Under the pieces are notes generated by a model that did no database searches, was not told the origin of the DNA, and saw nothing but the letters and a program-made list of their open reading frames with translations. A DNA stretch of 64,000 nt from WJJR01 sp964440935 (GTDB taxonomy: Bacteria > Zixibacteria > MSB-5A5 > WJJR01), in the NCBI GenBank assembly GCA_964440935.1, contig CAYTTY010000013.1:24601-88600 (forward strand). Direction: 5' to 3'. Position 1 is the first letter of the stretch. Each line of letters starts with the position of its first letter. The position numbers and the translations under genes were made by a program. Below are positions 8,452-15,532 of the stretch, in pieces.

Positions 8452-9327
8452 CTATGGTACGATCTGTTGAAGAGCAGTAATGACAATGTCGGTTCCTCCT
8501 GCACGTTTTACTTTGGGAATAAGGCCTGGTAATTGCAATCGTGGGACAGCCGCTTTCACGGCGAAGCCATCATCGCCATCCAGCGGAGCGACCGTAGGAC
8601 AACGCATGCAGGGAAGCACGCCGATCACCTGCTCGAGTGCCGTACGTGAGACGTTCACCTCCAGCATCACACGGTAACGGGCGTCGAGCACGGACTGCAG
8701 GATCATGACCAGTTCCTTGCATCGGCTGCGAACTCCAGGATTGCTGAGGGCGCGCGGGTTGGCGTACAGGCGCGTCGACGACTCCAGCAGAATGTCGAAG
8801 ACACGCAAACCGTTTTGGCGGAGCGTGTCACCGGTTGCTGAAATGTCAACGATGCAGTCGGCATCCTCAGGAGGAAAGACCTCCGTGGCTCCGTAGGATC
8901 GAATGAAAACCGCGTCCAGCCCGCAGCGGTGGATCCACACCTGAGTCAGGCGCTCAAACTCAGAGGAGACGACAACCTGGCGATTCTTGAGTCCTCCGTT
9001 GGCAAGGACGTCCGGTGGAGCCGCCGCCACCAACGACACAGGGTCAAGCCCGGTATCGAGCAACTCCACGACATCAGCCTGCAGCTCGGACACCCAGTCA
9101 AACCCGGCGAACCCGATATCGCGGGAGCCCATGTGCAACATCTCAACAATGTTTTGTGGCTTGAGAATCTTTGCTTCAAAGCCCGACAGCGATAACCCCG
9201 GACGGTATCCGCGCTCGGGAATCCGAACTTGAATGCCGGCATCGGCAAAGAGACGGAGCACGCCATCCTGCATTCGCCCCTTGGGCAGCCCGATACGTAA
9301 CGGGGGTATTTCTGGTGCGCTCATCAC
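8452..9327 (-). CDS. hisG: ATP phosphoribosyltransferase, long form
   Basis: 291 residues, the long HisG type with a C-terminal regulatory domain, so it does not need HisZ. It begins 'IGLPKGRMQDGVLRLFADAG' and contains the PRPP loop region 'CIVDISATGDTLRQNGLRV'. The last ~75 residues form the ACT-like domain expected to bind histidine for feedback inhibition. It catalyses the first committed step from ATP and PRPP. It is the first structural gene of the operon and lies ~50 bp beyond the his attenuator terminator, so it is controlled by enzyme inhibition and, by inference, by transcription attenuation. Confidence 0.96.
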   Translation of the reverse strand: MMSAPEIPPLRIGLPKGRMQDGVLRLFADAGIQVRIPERGYRPGLSLSGFEAKILKPQNIVEMLHMGSRDIGFAGFDWVSELQADVVELLDTGLDPVSLVAAAPPDVLANGGLKNRQVVVSSEFERLTQVWIHRCGLDAVFIRSYGATEVFPPEDADCIVDISATGDTLRQNGLRVFDILLESSTRLYANPRALSNPGVRSRCKELVMILQSVLDARYRVMLEVNVSRTALEQVIGVLPCMRCPTVAPLDGDDGFAVKAAVPRLQLPGLIPKVKRAGGTDIVITALQQIVP

Positions 9328-9376
9328 AGGTCCTCATGGTTCGACACCGGGGACCTTTGCGCTCTGCGGTTTTGCG

Positions 9377-9412
9377 AAAAAAGAGAGCACCGGTCCCTTT
9401 CGGGGCCGGTGC
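9377..9412 (-). terminator. His operon attenuator (intrinsic terminator upstream of hisG)
   Basis: On the - strand, GCACCGG pairs with CCGGTGC. The stem continues, after a C-A mismatch, as CCC/GGG closed by a GAAA tetraloop, and is followed at once by TCTCTTTTTT. It sits between the histidine-rich leader peptide and hisG. The 5' arm contains CCGGCCC, complementary over seven GC pairs to GGGCCGG in the last leader codons (about 9453-9459), which gives the alternative antiterminator. Ribosome stalling at His codons would leave that segment free to disrupt the terminator. Confidence 0.88.
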
Positions 9413-9445
9413 TTGATTGGCTCGTACGTTAATGCAAACCAGTCA

Positions 9446-9520
9446 TCACAGTCCGGCCCGTCGGGTCGGATGGTGATGCGAATGATGCTCAGCGGCACGA
9501 TATGATTGGTTTGCGTTCAT
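9446..9520 (-). CDS. hisL: His operon leader peptide (hisL-like), 24 codons with five His codons
   Basis: Read on the - strand, ATG at 9520 opens a 24-codon frame ending at TGA 9446. It begins MNANQSYRAAE and continues with His-His-Ser-His-His-His, then PTRRAGL and stop. Five of six consecutive codons are CAT or CAC. It lies just upstream of hisG and is followed 33 nt later by a terminator hairpin, the layout of classical his leader peptides. The last codons contain GGGCCGG, which can pair with the terminator's 5' arm. No strong Shine-Dalgarno is visible, which is a weak point. It is too short for ordinary gene callers. Confidence 0.85.
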   Translation of the reverse strand: MNANQSYRAAEHHSHHHPTRRAGL

Positions 9521-9652
9521 CGATGGGAGTACGCCGTGCAAAAGCCCTGAGTTTGCATTTTCTTTTTAGCAGTCCACCGGTACAGACTCAGGATTTGTAC
9601 CTATTTCATCACAAGGCCGCTTTGCACGGAGTATTTTCCTCGGAGTGTAACA

Positions 9653-10129
9653 CTATTGCCCCGGAGGGGGTTCGACGGAGTTGCGGCTAAGGCGACGATC
9701 ACCGAATGTGGCGATGAGACCGCGGATCAGTTGACGCTTCTCCTCCTCGTCAAGACGGGCGTCGGAATGGAGCAGCAGGTAGTCCCACAGGGGCATGTGT
9801 CCTTCCTCAACTTCCTCCGCGGCTTCGTCAGCGTGATGTTGGGGCTTGTCGAATTCCGAGAAGTTCATGTGCCTGCGTCCATCTTCAACATGCGATAGTA
9901 GACGCCACGAGGCTGGTGCAATCGAGGAATACCAGGGCCACTCGGTCTCGTTACTATGGCAATCGAAGCAAGCACGGCGGACGAGTCGTTCGGTTTCGGG
10001 GGAATCCCAGTTCGGACTCCCGGTCGTCGGCGGATTTGTGCGCTCCCCTGCCGGGAGAAATTGGATAATGATAAAGACGACAAACAGTGCGACGAGTATT
10101 CCAAGTGTTTTGGCACGACGTTTGGCCAT
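9653..10129 (-). CDS. Membrane-anchored heme-binding-domain protein (single CxxCH)
   Basis: 158 residues from the ATG at 10129, preceded by AGGAGG at good spacing; the longer frame to 10297 is not supported. An N-terminal membrane anchor (residues ~7-24, 'ILVALFVVFIIIQFL') leads to a periplasmic domain. That domain has one c-type heme motif in 'RACFDCHSNETEWPWYS', then 'IAPASWRLLSHVEDGR' and 'NFSEF'. This is the signature of the small haem-binding (Haem_bd-type) family. An electron-transfer or heme-sensing role is likely; the partner is unknown. It shares the strand of the his operon but is separated from the his leader by 130 bp, so it is probably independent. Confidence 0.85.
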   Translation of the reverse strand: MAKRRAKTLGILVALFVVFIIIQFLPAGERTNPPTTGSPNWDSPETERLVRRACFDCHSNETEWPWYSSIAPASWRLLSHVEDGRRHMNFSEFDKPQHHADEAAEEVEEGHMPLWDYLLLHSDARLDEEEKRQLIRGLIATFGDRRLSRNSVEPPPGQ

Positions 10130-10200
10130 TGTATCTCCCTCCTCGTGTGCCTTCTCTGCGACACAACCGGGCGGAGTATACGTGCGTGGTGGAAATCCCT

Positions 10201-10230
10201 CAACAACAAAGGCGAGCCGGATGGCCCGCC
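10201..10230 (-). terminator. Intrinsic terminator after the propeller/TSP3 gene
   Basis: On the - strand GGCGGGCC, loop ATCC, GGCTCGCC (eight pairs with one G-U) is followed by TTTGTTGTTG. It starts 36 bp after the stop codon of the large secreted protein gene, on the same strand. Confidence 0.65.
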
Positions 10231-10265
10231 CTTGCGTTAGGAGGAGGAACTGTATCGCGCAACGA

Positions 10266-13200
10266 CTACGGACACGGATCGACCGGTCCCGGCCCATTAA
10301 AGAACAGGTGATCGATCAGCCCGTTGAGATCGGTCGCATCCGAAACGCCGTCGTTATTGAAGTCTGCACGCGTGATTGGACAATTCGGATCCTGCGTATC
10401 GGTCGTATTGAAAAACAGAATCTGAATTAACGTGTTCAGATCGACTGAATCGAGGAATCCATCCTCGTTGAAATCGCTCTGGTACGGGCAATCGCATTCG
10501 CATGCGTCACCGACGCCATTGCTGTCGGCATCGGCCTGGCCCGCGTTGGCAACGGTCGGGCAGTTGTCACAACTGTCGGGGACGGCATCGCCGTCACCAT
10601 CGGCCAAATCGTCGAAACCGGGACAGATGTCACAGCCATCGGGAACGCCGTCACCATCGGCATCGATTGCATCATCAGAACCGGGACACACGTCGCACGC
10701 ATCCCCGACACCGTCGCCATCGGCGTCTGCCTGGTTGAAGTTGGCAACCGTTGGGCAGTTGTCGCACGCATCTCCGCGACCATCGTTGTCGCCGTCCAAC
10801 TGCATCGGATCGGCATCATTGGGACAGATGTCGCACGCATCGCCAATGTTGTCACCATCTGAGTCGGTTTGTGACGGATTGCTTAACGCCGGGCAATTGT
10901 CGCAACTATCGGCCGCGGCATCACCGTCGCCATCGGCAAAATCATCGAAGCCGGGACAAACATCACAGCCGTCCGGAACAGTATCACCGTCGGAGTCCGC
11001 GAGATCGTCAGCGCCCGGACACACGTCGCACCCGTCGGGAACGCCATCGGCATCTGCATCCTGGGTATCATCCGCCCCGGGACAGACGTCACATCCATCG
11101 GCAATACCATCACCATCGGCGTCCGCGTTATCATCGAACCCCGGACAGGCGTCACATCCGTCCGGCACAGCATCGCCATCAGCATCAGCCAGATCGTCAA
11201 AACCCGGGCAGATGTCGCACCCGTCGGGAACGCCATCGCCGTCAGAATCAATGGTATCATCGGCACCGGGACAGACATCGCAGATGTCACCAACGCCATC
11301 ACCGTCATTGTCGTCTTGCGATGGATTTGAATTGAACGGGCAATTGTCACAGGCATCGCCAAACCCATCGCCGTCGGAATCGGTCTGTGCGGGGTTGCTT
11401 ACGGAGGGACAGTTGTCGCAGGCATCGCCGAAACCGTCGCCGTCGGCATCATCTTGTGAGGCGTTTGGAGTATTGGGGCAGTTGTCCGTATTGCCGCAAA
11501 TGCCGTCGTTGTCGATATCATTGTCAGGATCACTGGGGCAGTCATCACACACATCACCGATGCCATCGCCGTCTGAATCCGTCTGCGATGCGTTTGAAGT
11601 ATACGGGCAGTTATCGGTGCCACAGAGGACACCGTCGCCGTCGAGGTCTTCGCCCCATCGCGCCAACCCCGATGACACCTTTGGCCCCTGGAGATAGAAG
11701 TCGCCTCCCGCGTAGAGCGAAGAATTATATACGATGATGTCGTTGACACCTTGATTGACCAAACCACTGCCCATCGTCTCCCAGTTGGCGCCATCCCAGA
11801 GGGCGATATCGGCAGCCGTGTTGCCGCCTACATCAGCGAAGTTCCCACCGACCACCAGATCGCCATTAAACGCACCCAGCGAGTAGACGTTCCCTAAGAC
11901 GCCGCCGCCGATCTCCGACCAGGATGTTCCATCCCACTCAGCCAAACCGGCCGCCGGCGAACCGCCGGCATTGTCGAACACCCCGCCGACGATGAGATCG
12001 CCATTCCATTCCAGGAGTGCTTCAACCCTATTATCGAGACCACTACCGAGTGCGCTCCAGTTGGTGCCATCGTACGTAGCGACATAGTTGGCGGGTGATC
12101 CGCCGGCTTCGTCAAAGCGCCCGCCGACGGCCAGATCGGTTCCGTATGTGGTCAGTGCATACACCCAGTCATTCAGCCCCACGCCCAGCGGCGACCATGT
12201 CACACCATCGTAAGCGGCGATACGACTCCCCGGAACGGTAAACCGCCCACCGGCAATCAGTTGTCCTGACCATACCGTAAAGGCGAATATGTAGCTGTCG
12301 AAGACGCCCGTTGACCCCTGCCAGCTTGAGCCATCCCACACGGCATTGTTGCCGACACTTCCAAATGGCCCCGCAATGCCAAAGGCGCCACCGACATGCA
12401 AATTGCCGCCGTACTCGGCCAATGCAAAGACAGGTCCGTCTGTTCCCGTCCCGAGTGCGTTCCAGGACGAGCCATCCCAGTAAGCGATATTGGCGGCCTG
12501 GATGTTACCAACACGATTGAACTGGCCGCCGATATACAGATCCGAGTTGTAAATGGCGAATGTGTGCACTTCGCCATCGATCCCGGGAGTCAACTCCACC
12601 CAGGATGAGGCTCCATCCCAACGGGCGATGTAGAGCGCCGCGCGCGTGTGACCATCGGTCTTGCGGAAGTCACCGCCGGCGTAGAGATCGCCGTTGTATT
12701 CGGCGACGGCGGCAACGCGGTTATCAAATGTTCCGCCGCGGGTTGTCCAGGTCCCCCCGGCGTCATATTCCCACACTTCGATATCAGTGCCCGCAATCAG
12801 CGTCGATCCATAAAGTGCGAGATCATGAACCTCGGTCCCGGGTGGCAATCCGCCGCTAAGGTCGAACCATGATGAGCCATTCCATCCCGCGACATGATTG
12901 CGCGTCATGCCGCCGGCCATCGAGAAGTCACCGCCGACGTTGAGGAACCCCAACGGACCGATCGCCAGCGCATTAACGTCGTTGTTTGTTCCCGAACCCA
13001 CGGACGACCAACTGGACCCATTCCAGCGCGCAATGTAATTGGCCGTGCCACCGCCGGCGGTGGTAAAACGCCCACCGACATAGACCTCGCCGCTGAATTC
13101 CTGGATATCCCAGACGATGTGATTCATCCCAGTGCCTAAAGCGGACCAGGAACTGCCATCCCACTGGGCGATAAAATTGGCACCGATGCCACCCGCAATC

Positions 13201-13811
13201 GTGAAGCTGCCCCCAACGATCAGGTTCGATCCGTAGGTCCGCAGCGCGTATACCGGGCCATTGGTACCACTGCCGAGAGCCGACCAGCTTGATCCATCCC
13301 AACGGGCGATATGGTCGCCGGGACTGCCATCGAATGTATCAAAGCTCCCGCCGGCAATGAGATCGCCATTGTAGACGGACAACGCACTGACCGCTCCCGG
13401 AGAGTTTGCGCCGATGGCATGCCACTGCGTGCCATCCCATCCAGCAACACCGGTAGCCGCAATCGATCCGATTCCCTGAAACGAGCCGCCGACCACCAGC
13501 ATGCCATTGTAAACGACGGCATCGGCAATCACCTGGTTCGCCCCCGGCAGCGGAAACTCATCCGACCAGCAGTCATCGATTGATGGGGCCGCTCCCTGAC
13601 TTGAGTAGAACACCGGCTCGCCGGTGGTGGGATCGAGGCGAAAGTCGTATCCGGAGACGTTGACCTCGCCGGTGTTCTCTGCTTGAGCAAGCCGACGAGA
13701 ATCGATACGACCATTCTCATCCAGGACTTCTTCTATCGGCGTAGCACCCATTATGGAGGCCGGATGGAGTAACAGCAATGCGAGAGCAGACAAGAAGACG
13801 ATACGCTTCAT
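10266..13811 (-). CDS. Large secreted protein: beta-propeller-like repeats, TSP3 repeats, dockerin-like C-terminus
   Basis: About 1181 residues from the ATG at 13811, preceded by AAAGGA; this start exposes a signal peptide ('MKRIVFLSALALLLLHPAS'). Residues ~75-715 hold many repeats of the form 'YNGDLIVGG.F' and 'ARWDGSSWSALGSG', resembling kelch/propeller blades. Residues ~720-1105 are a long run of calcium-binding thrombospondin type-3 units ('DADGDGVPDGCDVCPG'). The last ~75 residues carry two EF-hand-like loops ('DFNEDGFLDSVDLNTLI' and 'DFNNDGVSDATDLNGLI') ending in 'HLFFNGPGPVDPCP'. The same ending occurs on the S8 protease in this window. Likely an extracellular calcium-dependent surface or matrix protein; function unknown. 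Confidence 0.9.
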   Translation of the reverse strand: MKRIVFLSALALLLLHPASIMGATPIEEVLDENGRIDSRRLAQAENTGEVNVSGYDFRLDPTTGEPVFYSSQGAAPSIDDCWSDEFPLPGANQVIADAVVYNGMLVVGGSFQGIGSIAATGVAGWDGTQWHAIGANSPGAVSALSVYNGDLIAGGSFDTFDGSPGDHIARWDGSSWSALGSGTNGPVYALRTYGSNLIVGGSFTIAGGIGANFIAQWDGSSWSALGTGMNHIVWDIQEFSGEVYVGGRFTTAGGGTANYIARWNGSSWSSVGSGTNNDVNALAIGPLGFLNVGGDFSMAGGMTRNHVAGWNGSSWFDLSGGLPPGTEVHDLALYGSTLIAGTDIEVWEYDAGGTWTTRGGTFDNRVAAVAEYNGDLYAGGDFRKTDGHTRAALYIARWDGASSWVELTPGIDGEVHTFAIYNSDLYIGGQFNRVGNIQAANIAYWDGSSWNALGTGTDGPVFALAEYGGNLHVGGAFGIAGPFGSVGNNAVWDGSSWQGSTGVFDSYIFAFTVWSGQLIAGGRFTVPGSRIAAYDGVTWSPLGVGLNDWVYALTTYGTDLAVGGRFDEAGGSPANYVATYDGTNWSALGSGLDNRVEALLEWNGDLIVGGVFDNAGGSPAAGLAEWDGTSWSEIGGGVLGNVYSLGAFNGDLVVGGNFADVGGNTAADIALWDGANWETMGSGLVNQGVNDIIVYNSSLYAGGDFYLQGPKVSSGLARWGEDLDGDGVLCGTDNCPYTSNASQTDSDGDGIGDVCDDCPSDPDNDIDNDGICGNTDNCPNTPNASQDDADGDGFGDACDNCPSVSNPAQTDSDGDGFGDACDNCPFNSNPSQDDNDGDGVGDICDVCPGADDTIDSDGDGVPDGCDICPGFDDLADADGDAVPDGCDACPGFDDNADADGDGIADGCDVCPGADDTQDADADGVPDGCDVCPGADDLADSDGDTVPDGCDVCPGFDDFADGDGDAAADSCDNCPALSNPSQTDSDGDNIGDACDICPNDADPMQLDGDNDGRGDACDNCPTVANFNQADADGDGVGDACDVCPGSDDAIDADGDGVPDGCDICPGFDDLADGDGDAVPDSCDNCPTVANAGQADADSNGVGDACECDCPYQSDFNEDGFLDSVDLNTLIQILFFNTTDTQDPNCPITRADFNNDGVSDATDLNGLIDHLFFNGPGPVDPCP

Positions 13812-14081
13812 GGGACAGTCCTTTCTGGCTGGAACACCGAAGCCATCGGTCGCCACCGGCGGCCGATGGGGACAGTTTTGGTCCGGTTATGTTGATTGTA
13901 AGTTAAGCGATCTCGGCGTGTTGTCAAGGTTTCGGGATAGCGTAAATGCGACTAACAACAAAGACGCCCCGGGCCGAAGGCCTGATACTACTGCGATTAT
14001 TGGACTTGCGATCCGAGAAAGAGTGGTACATTGTTGGTGCCTGAAGCCGGAGGCACCGATCATCCTCCGCCTGAAAGGCGT

Positions 14082-14627
14082 ATGACTCGTACCGACCCTG
14101 AATTAATCAAGGCCTTTCTCTCGGGAGACCGCGATAGCGTACGACTGGTCGAATCATGGATTCGATCGGTAATCAACAATAAGGGTTGGTGCCATGCATT
14201 GGATATTGACGACATCCGTCAGGACACCATCCAAACACTGTTAATCAACTTGCAGAACGGATCTTATCGAGGCGGTTCATTGCACTCGTATGTGATCAAT
14301 ATCTGTCTACACAAATGCATCGACGTCTTCCGTCAGGTTGAACGTCGACAGCGGCACGAACAGGAGCAACCGCCCGACGCTAATTACGAACACCCGGGAA
14401 TCGAACATCGCATGGAGCGGGATGATCGAATTCGTCTGGCGAGGTCCGTCCTGAGAAATCTCGATCCGGCTTGTCGGGAATTGATTGTCGAAGTCTATCT
14501 TCATCAAGTCCGCCAGCAGGATCTGGCCGAATCGATGGGTGTTGGTTATGGCGCATTGCGCAAGAGATTGCACGACTGCATGAAACGTGTTCACGAGATC
14601 AGACGGCGGCTGGACGATGACGCGTAA
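14082..14627 (+). CDS. ECF-family RNA polymerase sigma factor
   Basis: 181 residues from the ATG at 14082, which has AAAGG upstream. Region 2 is seen in 'DDIRQDTIQTLLINL' and 'LHSYVINICLHKCIDVFRQV'. Region 4 is the helix-turn-helix 'RQQDLAESMGVGYGALRKRLHDCMKRV' near the C-terminus, preceded by 'LRNLDPACRELIVEVYL'. It should direct polymerase to a small regulon. The next gene, 39 bp downstream on the same strand, encodes a zinc-finger membrane protein, so this is a sigma/anti-sigma pair. Start evidence is good; targets are unknown. Confidence 0.85.
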   Translation: MTRTDPELIKAFLSGDRDSVRLVESWIRSVINNKGWCHALDIDDIRQDTIQTLLINLQNGSYRGGSLHSYVINICLHKCIDVFRQVERRQRHEQEQPPDANYEHPGIEHRMERDDRIRLARSVLRNLDPACRELIVEVYLHQVRQQDLAESMGVGYGALRKRLHDCMKRVHEIRRRLDDDA

Positions 14628-14666
14628 CAGGCAGCGCTTCAGGTCGACAATCAATACGGGGGTTAT

Positions 14667-15524
14667 GTGAACGAGCCTGTCGATCACGAGCGGTGGAAAG
14701 CGAAGATACCGGACTATTTGCAGCACCGGTTGAGTGAGAGTGACAACGAGTCCTTTCGCCTCCACGTAAATGCGTGTCCGAAATGCCGCCAGGCGCTGGA
14801 AGAGGCGGCGGCATTGACCGATGGGCTCCGTGCGCTCGCGCGTGAGTCCGATGTGACTCATCCCGGTGCAGAGGTGCTTGTTCAATACGTGCGGGAGGCC
14901 TCCCTGCTTTCTGATACTCAACGAGTCGCTGTCGAGGAGCACCTTCTGTTGTGTCCGTCCTGCGCTGCTGCTGTGGATACGAGTCAGGCGGTATTGGCAG
15001 AATCCCAATCACCACAACACTCCGAGTATGCGATCGGGATGGCACGTACGCATTTACGACCTGCGTGGGTTCAGCTGTTATGGCATCCGGTCACCGGTTA
15101 TCTCGTGGCGGCGTTATTGCTGATCGCTTTAGGAATCCCGGCATGGCAAACGCTGCAAGGGTCTGGCGACGACCACAATCCGCTCATCGTCGCCCCGACC
15201 TCTCCCCTCATCCCCCAAACCCGTGCCACGCTGAGACCGACAACGGTCGAGCGAACAGCGAGTGAGGATCTCCTGCGGTTGGTCGTATTCAGCGAGCAGG
15301 CCGTTCAGGGATCATTTGAGGCTGTGTTGCTCGATTCCACTGGTGCGGTCGTGGCCGCAGTCAGCGCATCGTCCTCGCGATCCACGAATTACCTCGGAGT
15401 GACGATTGCTGACGCTATGCTAGAGGACGGACGGTATACGCTCCGATTAGAGACCGGCTTGAAAACCGGCGATGGTCGGTGGATTGACTACCCGTTTGTC
15501 TTACAGACAACTGAGATCCCGTGA
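14667..15524 (+). CDS. Zinc-finger (zf-HC2-like) membrane anti-sigma factor
   Basis: 285 residues with a GTG start at 14667. Two HxxxCxxC-type anti-sigma zinc motifs are visible, 'HVNACPKCRQALEEAAAL' and 'HLLLCPSCAAAV'. One membrane segment lies at about residue 140-160 ('YLVAALLLIALGIPAW'), followed by a ~120-residue periplasmic domain with beta-strand character. By position it is the partner of the upstream ECF sigma factor, holding it inactive at the membrane. The doubled zinc-finger module is a minor oddity. It converges on the CHAT protease gene. Confidence 0.82.
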   Translation: MNEPVDHERWKAKIPDYLQHRLSESDNESFRLHVNACPKCRQALEEAAALTDGLRALARESDVTHPGAEVLVQYVREASLLSDTQRVAVEEHLLLCPSCAAAVDTSQAVLAESQSPQHSEYAIGMARTHLRPAWVQLLWHPVTGYLVAALLLIALGIPAWQTLQGSGDDHNPLIVAPTSPLIPQTRATLRPTTVERTASEDLLRLVVFSEQAVQGSFEAVLLDSTGAVVAAVSASSSRSTNYLGVTIADAMLEDGRYTLRLETGLKTGDGRWIDYPFVLQTTEIP

Positions 15525-15532
15525 GGATGTCC

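Noticed and set aside
9540..9640. Housekeeping promoter for the his operon
   Set aside because: TACAAA near 9600 is the best -10-like sequence, but no -35 lies at acceptable spacing, so no promoter is claimed.
10432..11697. A 421-codon open frame on the + strand opposite the TSP3 repeats
   Set aside because: It is the antisense of repeated Asp-Gly-Asp codons, giving a Ser/Pro-rich artefact without start signals or homology.
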